From Campylobacteraceae bacterium (GTDB lineage Bacteria; Campylobacterota; Campylobacteria; Campylobacterales; Sulfurovaceae), in assembly GCA_026985655.1 (NCBI GenBank), contig JALSQB010000158.1:1-13158 (forward strand): DNA of 13,158 nucleotides. The letters run 5' to 3'. Made by a program: the position numbers and the translations under genes. This document shows positions 7,354-13,158 of this stretch, one piece after another; position 1 is the first letter of the stretch; each line of letters starts with the position of its first letter. Below the pieces are notes generated by a model, which ran no database searches, was not told where the DNA came from, and saw only the letters and a list, made by a program, of their open reading frames with translations.

Positions 7354-8952
7354 ATGAATATCCTTGAAATAAAAGCATTAACCTTACATATAAATCAACA
7401 AGTACTTCTTAATGCGATAAGTTTTACCATTAAAAGAGGTGAAATTTTTGCTTTAGTTGGAGAGTCGGGAAGTGGAAAATCTTTGACTTCTTTAGCCATA
7501 ATGCGACTACTCCCTGAAGCATTAAAGGTCAGAAATGGCGATATTGTGTTTAATGATAGCTCTTTATTCTCTTTAACTGAATTGGAAATGCAAAGGATAC
7601 GTGGGGCTAAGATCGCTATGATATTTCAAGAACCTATGACAGCACTTAACCCTGTGATGAGCATTGGGGAACAGGTTGCTGAAGTTATTCATCTACATTT
7701 GGGCTTAGAGAAGCGATTGCTTAAAACAAAAGTGATAGAACTTTTTGAAGAGGTCGCCTTACCGAATGCACAAGAGCGTTATGCTTGGTATCCACATCAG
7801 CTTTCTGGTGGGCAAAAACAACGGGTTATGATTGCTATGGCATTGGCGTGTGAACCAGAACTGTTAATTGCAGATGAACCAACCACAGCACTTGATGTGA
7901 CCATTCAAGCACAAGTGTTAGCACTACTTAAAACCATACAGAAAAAAAGAGAACTCTCTATTTTGTTCATTACGCATGATATGGGTGTGGTGTCTCAAAT
8001 GGCAGATACCATTGCCATTATGAAGCAAGGTGAGATTTTGGAGACAGCATCACGTGACAACTTTTTTAATAATCCCAAACAAGATTATACTAAGCGTTTA
8101 CTTCAAGATGCACTTCCCTCTACTCAATCCAGACAAAGCAGAGGGCAGAAACACGACTTACTGCAAATAAAAAACTTAAAAGTCTATTTTCCTATTAAAA
8201 AAGGTTTTTTTAAACGGACAGTAGGCAATACAAAAGCAGTTGATGGGGTATCATTGAGTATTTCTAAAGGTAAAACTTTGGCATTGGTAGGTGAGTCAGG
8301 TTCGGGAAAAAGTACCATTGGAACAGCAATTTTGCGTCTATTAAACATTACGGAGGGGGAAATATGGTTTAATGGTGTAGTGTTAAGTAGCCTTTCTCAA
8401 AAAGAGATGTTAAAGTACAGAGGAAAAATTCAAATAATTTTTCAAGACCCCTATTCGGCACTGAATCCTCGCATGACCATTGGCGAGATTATCCGTGAGG
8501 GAATGGTGAGTTTAAAAGTGGGTAGTCAAGATAAAAATGTGCAAGATAGTAAGATTAAAGCCTTATTGCTAAAGGTGGGATTAGGTGCTGAACATTTTTA
8601 TCGTTATCCTCATGAATTTTCAGGTGGGCAACGTCAGCGTATTGGAATTGCTAGGGCTTTGGCAGTTGAACCTGAGTTGATTGTTTGTGATGAGCCAACT
8701 TCAGCATTAGATGTAACGGTAAGGGCTGATATTTTGAAACTTTTAAAGCGTTTGCAAGAGGAGCAGGGCTTGTCGTATCTGTTTATTACGCACGATTTGT
8801 CTATTATTAGAACCATAGCCGATGAAGTAGCCGTTATGAAAGAGGGAAAAATAGTAGAGATGGGCTTAGTGGAAGAGGTGATGGATAATGCTCAACACGC
8901 CTACACTAAAAAGCTTCTAGCCTCTGCTCCACAATTAACAACACAGAGATGA
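7354..8952 (+). CDS. yejF: Double-ATPase oligopeptide-type ABC transporter protein (YejF-like)
   Basis: Two complete ABC ATPase domains of the DppD/DppF (peptide/nickel) kind are fused in 532 residues, matching the length of E. coli YejF (about 529). Domain 1 has Walker A GESGSGKS (36-43), signature LSGGQKQR (150-157), Walker B LLIADEP (170-176) and switch His208. Domain 2 has GESGSGKS (313-320), FSGGQRQR (422-429), LIVCDEP (442-448) and His480. Each domain ends in the oligopeptide-type tail (YTKRLL near 245, YTKKLL near 517). YejF powers uptake of peptides through YejB/YejE permeases with YejA as binding protein. No permease or binding protein is adjacent here, so the partners must be encoded elsewhere. 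The substrate is not readable, and the gene symbol is by architecture only. The isolated gene lies between a terminator and a lipoprotein gene. Confidence 0.87.
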   Translation: MNILEIKALTLHINQQVLLNAISFTIKRGEIFALVGESGSGKSLTSLAIMRLLPEALKVRNGDIVFNDSSLFSLTELEMQRIRGAKIAMIFQEPMTALNPVMSIGEQVAEVIHLHLGLEKRLLKTKVIELFEEVALPNAQERYAWYPHQLSGGQKQRVMIAMALACEPELLIADEPTTALDVTIQAQVLALLKTIQKKRELSILFITHDMGVVSQMADTIAIMKQGEILETASRDNFFNNPKQDYTKRLLQDALPSTQSRQSRGQKHDLLQIKNLKVYFPIKKGFFKRTVGNTKAVDGVSLSISKGKTLALVGESGSGKSTIGTAILRLLNITEGEIWFNGVVLSSLSQKEMLKYRGKIQIIFQDPYSALNPRMTIGEIIREGMVSLKVGSQDKNVQDSKIKALLLKVGLGAEHFYRYPHEFSGGQRQRIGIARALAVEPELIVCDEPTSALDVTVRADILKLLKRLQEEQGLSYLFITHDLSIIRTIADEVAVMKEGKIVEMGLVEEVMDNAQHAYTKKLLASAPQLTTQR

Positions 8953-8963
8953 TATTCTAAGTG

Positions 8964-9000
8964 TATAAATAAGATACTAAAAATTAAAAAGAAAGAGAGA
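8964..9000 (+). promoter_or_regulatory. Candidate -10 and ribosome binding site of the metalloprotease gene
   Basis: TATAAAT at 8964-8970 is the best -10-like match in the 52-base gap, with GATACT at 8973-8978 as an alternative. No clear -35 is seen, which is normal for Campylobacterota sigma-70 promoters. AGAGAGA at 8994-9000 is the ribosome binding site. It fits the ATG at 9008 (7-base spacing) better than the one at 9005. Confidence 0.3.
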
Positions 9001-9004
9001 ATAG

Positions 9005-10645
9005 ATGATGTTGAAAAAAAGTTTGTTATTTTTAGTGACTTTAGTGTTTATTGCTTGTGGAGAGTATCAAGACCCCTCTCAAAAAACTAGTATAGAACCT
9101 GAACAAAATAATAGCGTAACGGTAACTTTATCAGGAAAGATAACTTATGATTTTGTACCCTTTAAAAGTGGGGGTAGGGCTGGATTAGACTATAACAATA
9201 TTAGTAAAAAACCTGTACGTGGAGTAATGGTAGAGATTATAGACAGAGCAGGTAAAATAGTTAAAAAAACCAAAACGGATAATTTGGGTCATTATGCAGT
9301 AACTGTTACCGCAAAACAAGTTAAAGTACGTGTGTTGGCAAAGCTCTATCAGTCAAAAAGTAGTGCTAAAGCAAGTTGGGATTTTGAAGTAAAAGACAAT
9401 ACCAATAGAAATGCACTGTATGTCATGGACGGAAAGATGGCAAATTTAGGGAACAAAAGTACTCAAACACGAAACTTAAATGCCAGTTCAGGTTGGAATG
9501 GTACACGCTATGGTAGCACCAGAGTCGCTGCTCCTTTTGCTATTTTAGATGTTATCTATCAAGGTGTTCAAAAAGTTGTCACCGCCCAAAGTGATGCTGT
9601 TTTTTCACCTTTAAATGTTTTTTGGTCAAAAAAGAATATTGGAGCAAGTGGAGATAGAAGTTTAGGTCAAATTATTACCTCTCATTATGATGGTACGGCA
9701 CTCTATATTTTAGGGGCAGAAAACTCTGATACCGATGAGTATGATGCTGGAATCATTGCCCATGAGTGGGGGCATTATTATGAGTCTCAATTTTCACGTG
9801 CAGATAACATAGGGGGGTCCCATGGCGTAGATGATATGCTTGACATGCGTGTGGCATTTGGAGAAGGGTTTGGTAATGCTTTTTCTTCTATTATCCGTGA
9901 TGACCCTTTATACATTGATAGTATAGATACCAGACAATCAAGTAGTTTTGTTGTGAATCTTGAAACGGATAATGGTGCTAGGCATAAAGGGTGGTACTCT
10001 GAGGGTTCTATTGGTAGAATTTTATATGATATTTATGATAAGAATGAAGATACAGGGGATACCCTCTCTTTAGGATTTGCAAAACTTCATCATCTCTTTA
10101 TAGGTGCTGAAAAGAATACCCCTGCTTTTACGAGTATATTTACTTTTATTACCGCATTAAAGGCTGAAAATCCAGAGTATGCGAGTGAAATTGATGCGAT
10201 TACCTTAAGTGAAGATATTCAAGCGATTAACGATATTTATGGAACAGGTAGAGCCAATAGGGCAAGTCAAAATGCCAATCCATTATATAGTAGTTTATTT
10301 GTAGGTAATTCGGTGGAGCTTGTAACGAATACTTCTGCCTTAGGTGCATCAGCTTCTGCTGAGAATAAATTGGGAGCGTATAATTTTGTTAAGTTTAAAA
10401 TTACCTCTCCAGGAAGTTATACTCTTAGTGTTCGCACAGTAGATGGTTCATCACTTGACCCTGATTTCTTTCTCTATACAGGAGCATCAAATCTACCTAT
10501 TGCACAAACAGAAGAACCAGGCACAAGCGATAGCATAAGCCAAGAGCTAAGTGTAGGAAAATACCGAATGGCAATTATTATTTATGATGGTGCTGATGTC
10601 AGTCGTGTTTCTGGTAGATTTAAAATAACATTAAAGAAAAATTAA
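9005..10645 (+). CDS. Secreted lipoprotein zinc metalloprotease (HExxH)
   Basis: A 546-residue exported protein (545 if the second ATG at 9008 is used). The N-terminus has a charged start, a hydrophobic run and VFIAC with Cys18, an acceptable lipobox although Phe at -3 is unusual, so membrane attachment is likely. Residues about 38-115 resemble a carboxypeptidase-regulatory or CNA-B-like beta domain (PVRGVMVEIID, then TDNLGHYAVTV). The catalytic part has AHEWGHYYE with HEWGH at 253-257 and a likely third zinc ligand Glu287 in FGEGFGNAF, the layout of gluzincin peptidases. The C-terminal 115 residues (from about 430) look like a beta-sandwich of the PPC (pre-peptidase C-terminal) type, with FVKFKITSPGSYTLSV and SVGKYRMAIIIY. 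No propeptide is obvious. Substrate and exact peptidase family are unknown. The next gene starts 26 bases later. Confidence 0.82.
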   Translation: MMLKKSLLFLVTLVFIACGEYQDPSQKTSIEPEQNNSVTVTLSGKITYDFVPFKSGGRAGLDYNNISKKPVRGVMVEIIDRAGKIVKKTKTDNLGHYAVTVTAKQVKVRVLAKLYQSKSSAKASWDFEVKDNTNRNALYVMDGKMANLGNKSTQTRNLNASSGWNGTRYGSTRVAAPFAILDVIYQGVQKVVTAQSDAVFSPLNVFWSKKNIGASGDRSLGQIITSHYDGTALYILGAENSDTDEYDAGIIAHEWGHYYESQFSRADNIGGSHGVDDMLDMRVAFGEGFGNAFSSIIRDDPLYIDSIDTRQSSSFVVNLETDNGARHKGWYSEGSIGRILYDIYDKNEDTGDTLSLGFAKLHHLFIGAEKNTPAFTSIFTFITALKAENPEYASEIDAITLSEDIQAINDIYGTGRANRASQNANPLYSSLFVGNSVELVTNTSALGASASAENKLGAYNFVKFKITSPGSYTLSVRTVDGSSLDPDFFLYTGASNLPIAQTEEPGTSDSISQELSVGKYRMAIIIYDGADVSRVSGRFKITLKKN

Positions 10646-10671
10646 AACATAAAACAAAAAGGAAAATAAAA

Positions 10672-11211
10672 ATGAAAATGAAAAGAATAAAAATAGTATT
10701 AACAGCAACGCTTTTAAGTAGTGTAACACTTATGGCAATGACAGCCAAAGTAAATGATGCAAACAAAGTTGTTTATGAGGTTCTTGAAGGAAGTAGTAGC
10801 AGTGTTAAGGGAAAACCCAGTTTAAATGCTGAAGTAAAGTACAAATCGCAACATGTCGATGTAGGGGTGAGTGCTGATGTAAACATCACCATTAATACGG
10901 CTTTAACCAAAGGGATTTTAAACGTAAATTTAAGACCTCTTAAAGAGAATAGGCTTGATGTGGCTGAAAAAGATTTGAAATTTACATTAAGAAAAGGAAA
11001 AAATAGTTTTCCAATTAATTTTCAAGTTTCATCTCAAGAAAATGGCATACATTATATTAACCTTACTTTATCGGTTAAGGGCGAAGGAGTGAAAGTTGTA
11101 GCAATCCCTGTGAATGTGGGTAGTGTTTCTAAGAAAATAGATAATAAATCCATCGAAAAAACAGAGAATGGTGTGGTTTCAGTCTCTTCAGCCGAAGAAG
11201 AGATTAAATAA
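10672..11211 (+). CDS. Small exported protein downstream of the metalloprotease
   Basis: I do not recognise this 179-residue protein. It begins with a Sec signal peptide (basic MKMKRIK, hydrophobic core, likely cleavage after Ala22 or Ala25), so the mature protein is periplasmic or outside the cell. The middle (about 45-150) alternates hydrophobic and polar residues with repeated Val-x-Val and Asn-x-Asn strand-like patterns (VDVGVSADVNITIN, LNVNLRPL, HYINLTLSVKGEGVKVVAIPV). This suggests an immunoglobulin-like beta-sandwich. The last 30 residues are charged and low in complexity. AAGGA at 10659-10663 lies 8 bases before the ATG. The 26-base gap to the metalloprotease gene and the lack of a terminator make an operon likely, so it could be a substrate, inhibitor or chaperone of the protease. 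That role is inference from position alone. Confidence 0.8.
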   Translation: MKMKRIKIVLTATLLSSVTLMAMTAKVNDANKVVYEVLEGSSSSVKGKPSLNAEVKYKSQHVDVGVSADVNITINTALTKGILNVNLRPLKENRLDVAEKDLKFTLRKGKNSFPINFQVSSQENGIHYINLTLSVKGEGVKVVAIPVNVGSVSKKIDNKSIEKTENGVVSVSSAEEEIK

Positions 11212-11237
11212 AATTTGGTTTTTATTGTGTTATTATG

Positions 11238-11266
11238 CTATTATTATTAAGAATAATAGGAAAAGG
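11238..11266 (+). promoter_or_regulatory. Inverted repeat and ribosome binding site before the DNA-binding protein gene
   Basis: CTATTATT (11238-11245) and AATAATAG (11252-11259) are perfect 8-bp complements around ATTAAG. The right arm abuts the ribosome binding site AGGAAAAGG (11258-11266), 8 bases before the ATG at 11275. The repeat could be an operator for autoregulation or a weak leader hairpin. TATTAT at 11231-11236 could be a -10 box. Confidence 0.4.
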
Positions 11267-11274
11267 TAATATGC

Positions 11275-11910
11275 ATGAGTAAACTAATAAAACCTATCGA
11301 GTATGCTTCATTAAAAGGAATATCTCGCCAAGCTGTTTATGCGAAGATTAAAAAGGGTACTTTAAATTCTAAAACGGTTGAGGGTAAGATGTATATTGTG
11401 GTAGATGAGGTCGAAAGCAAAGAAGAACAAGCTAAAGAACCTGTTGAAAAAGTAGCCCCTCATTTGATTGATGTTAAAGAGTTATTAAGCTCAAAAGACC
11501 AAACTATCTCTGTATTGCAAGAGAGTATCTCTGATTTAAAACACACCAATACAGAGATTAATACAACTTTACGTGGTGAAATTGAACTTTTGAAACAAGT
11601 TTTTTCTGAAATGCGTAATCTGTACGTTAAACAAGTTGATTACATGGTAATAGATAAACAAAAAGAGTTAGAGAAACAATCAGCTCCTATTGAAGCGATA
11701 GCCTTAAAAGAGAGTCAAGATGAAGAGTGTTGGATTACCTTAGATGAGTTTTTTGAACGTTGTAACATTAGTAAAGAGAAACGAAAAATAAAAGTGGTTA
11801 AACGTTTACGAAAAGCATTTATGCAAAATGATGAACGTATTAAGATGCAAGAAGATACGATTTACTTAAGTTGCTATCATTTTTATGAGGATATTTTAAA
11901 TAAAAAGTGA
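11275..11910 (+). CDS. Predicted DNA-binding protein with central coiled coil
   Basis: A 211-residue cytosolic protein of unknown function. Residues 7-43 (PIEYASLKGISRQAVYAKIK, then KTVEGKMYIVVDE) have the pattern of an excisionase/MerR-like winged helix-turn-helix: 'position in a sequence, choose a partner, read back a strand'. Residues about 66-137 form a long heptad-rich helix without prolines, predicted to be a coiled coil that would make dimers. The C-terminal part (about 150-205) starts CWITLDEFFERCNISKEKRK, again like a small helix-turn-helix, and is rich in Lys/Arg. ATG at 11275 is preceded by AAAAGG with 8-base spacing; an earlier ATG at 11271 is out of frame. It lies 63 bases after the exported-protein gene and carries its own inverted repeat, so it may be regulated separately. 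A regulator or a nucleoid or plasmid-partition-like role are both possible. Confidence 0.75.
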   Translation: MSKLIKPIEYASLKGISRQAVYAKIKKGTLNSKTVEGKMYIVVDEVESKEEQAKEPVEKVAPHLIDVKELLSSKDQTISVLQESISDLKHTNTEINTTLRGEIELLKQVFSEMRNLYVKQVDYMVIDKQKELEKQSAPIEAIALKESQDEECWITLDEFFERCNISKEKRKIKVVKRLRKAFMQNDERIKMQEDTIYLSCYHFYEDILNKK

Positions 11911-11942
11911 ATTTTATAGGCATCTTTATTACTTTTAAATGA

Positions 11943-12012
11943 AACTTAAACTTTTTAATAAAGTATTTAAGTTATATATATTATTATCTTAAGAATAAAA
12001 ATCTTAAGGGGA
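11943..12012 (+). promoter_or_regulatory. Leader of the small membrane protein: repeats, -10-like boxes, strong RBS
   Basis: The 107-base gap 11911-12017 is very AT-rich. An 8-bp inverted repeat, AACTTAAA (11943-11950) and TTTAAGTT (11966-11973), is followed by overlapping -10-like boxes (TATATT 11977-11982, TATTAT 11982-11987) and two direct copies of ATCTTAAG (11986-11993 and 12001-12008). CTTAAG-like hexamers therefore occur at 11945, 11966, 11988 and 12003. The strong ribosome binding site AAGGGGA (12006-12012) overlaps the last copy. The first 32 bases of the gap show nothing I can name, and there is no convincing terminator for the preceding gene. Confidence 0.4.
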
Positions 12013-12017
12013 AGTTG

Positions 12018-12128
12018 ATGAATATGATTGAAGTACATTTGAACTCATTGACCATAGTGGGCATTGTTATTTTAGTTGTGGCAACGACACTTCTTGGCGT
12101 ATTTTTTCTTAAAGATGAGCTTTCTTAG
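12018..12128 (+). CDS. 36-residue single-pass membrane protein
   Basis: A short frame starts with ATG at 12018 and ends at TAG 12126-12128. AAGGGG (12006-12011) lies 6 bases upstream, among the strongest ribosome binding sites in the window. The product begins MNMIEVHLNSLT, then a hydrophobic helix of about 20 residues (TIVGIVILVVATTLLGVFFL), then the charged end KDELS. This is the classic shape of a single-pass small membrane protein, probably with its N-terminus outside, since Lys follows the helix. An alternative start is the second Met at codon 3. I do not recognise a family. It lies 27 bases before the arginine kinase gene, whose TATAAT box begins right after this stop, so co-expression is possible through read-through. 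Small proteins like this often adjust a larger membrane partner, but none is indicated here. Confidence 0.7.
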   Translation: MNMIEVHLNSLTIVGIVILVVATTLLGVFFLKDELS

Positions 12129-12130
12129 GA

Positions 12131-12150
12131 TATAATCTTTCTAAAAAGAG
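12131..12150 (+). promoter_or_regulatory. Perfect TATAAT promoter and RBS of the phosphagen kinase gene
   Basis: TATAAT at 12131-12136 is a perfect sigma-70 -10 box starting two bases after the small ORF's stop. No good -35 is present 17 bases upstream (CTTAAA at 12108-12113). Transcription would start near 12143, leaving a leader of about 13 bases. AAGAG at 12146-12150 is the ribosome binding site, 5 bases before the ATG at 12156. Confidence 0.55.
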
Positions 12151-12155
12151 ATACA

Positions 12156-13158
12156 ATGCTTTATCCTACTTTCCCACCTAATACAACCTCCCTTCTTTCT
12201 AAATATCTTACGCAAGAGATTTTTGATGAACTTAAAGAGAAAAAAACAGCCTATGGCTTTACTCTGGCAAAAGCAATTAATTCAGGTATTGAAAATAGTG
12301 ACTCCGATATTGGTGTTTATGCAGGAGATGAAGAGAGTTATGAGCTTTTTGCACCTTTGTTTAACAAAATTATTGAAGATTATCATGGATTTAGTAGTGC
12401 CTCAAGCCATAGAAGTAATTTAGATACGAATAACTTAAAGATAAAAGCACTTGATGATGAGTATATCCTCTCTACACGCATTAGAGTGGGACGGAACTTA
12501 GAAGGTTTTCCTTTAGGCACAATTATTTCAAAAGCAGCGCGTAATGAGGTTGAACAGTTAGTAGCTAGAGCATTAAATACCTTAGATGCAGAATTAAAAG
12601 GTGTGTATTATCCTTTAGAGGGCATGAGCAAAGAGGTACAAGAGCGACTCATTAAAGAACATTTTCTTTTTAAAGAGGGGGACCGTTTTTTAGAATCAGC
12701 AGGACTAAACCGAGATTGGGGAGAGGGTCGAGGGATTTATCATAACTATGAAAAAACTTTCTTAGTATGGCTTAATGAAGAGGATCAGCTTCGTATTATC
12801 TCTATGCAACAAGGGGGTGATGTTTTAGCTGTCTTTAGACGTTTGGTCAAAGCCTTAGAAGCACTTGAAAAGCACTTGGCTTTCTCTTACTCTAAGCGTT
12901 TAGGTTATATTGCCTCTTGCCCTACTAATTTAGGAACTTCTATGAGAGCCAGTGTTCATATTAAGTTGCCAAAACTCGCTAAAGATAGCGTAAAGTTGCA
13001 TGCTATTGCAGAAAAATATCAACTACAAATTCGTGGGGTAAATGGAGAACATTCTGAAAGTAAAGAGGGCATTTTTGATATTTCGAACCGTCGTCGCCTA
13101 GGAGTCACTGAAGTAGAAGCCATAGAAGCGTTAGTTGAAGGGATTTCAGCATTAATTA
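12156..13158 (+). CDS. Phosphagen (arginine) kinase, C-terminus cut by window edge
   Basis: 334 residues are in view and the frame is still open. Compared with the 357-residue Limulus arginine kinase, only about ten residues seem to be missing. The family moves phosphate between ATP and a guanidino compound such as arginine, forming an energy buffer in the cytoplasm. Conserved blocks run the whole length: YGFTLAKAINSG in the N-terminal helical domain, STRIRVGRNL (106-115) for ATP phosphate binding, NRDWGEGRGIYHN (185-197), WLNEEDQLRIISMQQGG (205-221) with the substrate Glu, CPTNLGTSMRASVHI with reactive Cys255, RGVNGEHSES with Glu301, and DISNRRRLG (308-316). All catalytic residues appear intact, so it is not a relic. 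The substrate loop reads SDIGVY (50-55) where animal arginine kinases have SGVGIY. It is distinct from bacterial McsB because the N-terminal phosphagen-kinase domain is present. Confidence 0.95.
   Translation, partial: MLYPTFPPNTTSLLSKYLTQEIFDELKEKKTAYGFTLAKAINSGIENSDSDIGVYAGDEESYELFAPLFNKIIEDYHGFSSASSHRSNLDTNNLKIKALDDEYILSTRIRVGRNLEGFPLGTIISKAARNEVEQLVARALNTLDAELKGVYYPLEGMSKEVQERLIKEHFLFKEGDRFLESAGLNRDWGEGRGIYHNYEKTFLVWLNEEDQLRIISMQQGGDVLAVFRRLVKALEALEKHLAFSYSKRLGYIASCPTNLGTSMRASVHIKLPKLAKDSVKLHAIAEKYQLQIRGVNGEHSESKEGIFDISNRRRLGVTEVEAIEALVEGISALI

Noticed and set aside
11902..11936. Possible terminator after the DNA-binding protein gene
   Set aside because: Only AAAAGT and ACTTTT pair, with more than 20 bases between them and no G/C in the core beyond one pair, so a stable terminator is unlikely.
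11986..12008. CRISPR-like or tandem repeat array
   Set aside because: Only two short copies of ATCTTAAG occur, with a 7-base gap; this is an operator-scale repeat and not an array.
12223..12423. 66-residue + strand ORF in the last region
   Set aside because: It lies in a different frame inside the arginine kinase gene, which shows conserved motifs along its whole length; the ORF has no ribosome binding site.

Overview
The window reads as a chromosomal segment of a Campylobacterota (epsilonproteobacterial) species, of the Sulfurovum/Sulfurimonas/Arcobacter kind. The reasons are the AT-rich coding sequence (roughly 35-40% GC by eye), the A-rich Shine-Dalgarno leaders, prmA directly upstream of ftsH as in Campylobacter and Helicobacter relatives, and the general look of the proteins. 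The genus assignment is inference. Every gene I can support lies on the + strand. I see no rRNA, tRNA, CRISPR array or insertion sequence.

Layout. (1) 3-239: the 3' end of a very AT-rich gene, possibly a sulfotransferase, whose stop overlaps the hisA start. (2) 239-3739: hisA, prmA and ftsH, tightly packed (histidine synthesis, ribosomal protein L11 methylation, membrane protein quality control). (3) 3760-5394: a PP2C-type phosphatase fused to a Ser/Thr kinase with a C-terminal membrane anchor. (4) 5494-7198: amtB (ammonium channel) and glnK (PII), with a strong intrinsic terminator at 7204-7235. (5) 7354-8952: an isolated double-ATPase oligopeptide ABC protein of YejF type. (6) 9005-11211: a lipoprotein zinc metalloprotease and a small exported partner. 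(7) 11275-11910: a predicted DNA-binding coiled-coil protein. (8) 12018-12128: a 36-residue single-pass membrane protein with a strong ribosome binding site. (9) 12156 to the window end: a phosphagen (arginine) kinase lacking only its last few residues.

How the parts fit. amtB and glnK form the usual ammonium uptake and sensing pair, and glnK keeps the uridylylation tyrosine and the 2-oxoglutarate/ATP residues. The kinase/phosphatase fusion just upstream could add a phosphorylation layer to nitrogen signalling, but only gene order suggests this. The metalloprotease and its neighbour look like a two-gene envelope or secretion unit. The last region is the most unusual: an animal-type arginine kinase with its own TATAAT promoter, preceded by a tiny membrane protein and a leader with repeated CTTAAG-like sites, next to a DNA-binding protein whose own leader carries a related motif.

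Once the truncated kinase at the right edge and the small ORF are counted, no stretch longer than 300 bases lacks a gene. The largest gaps are 7199-7353, 5395-5493 and 11911-12017, all described below.
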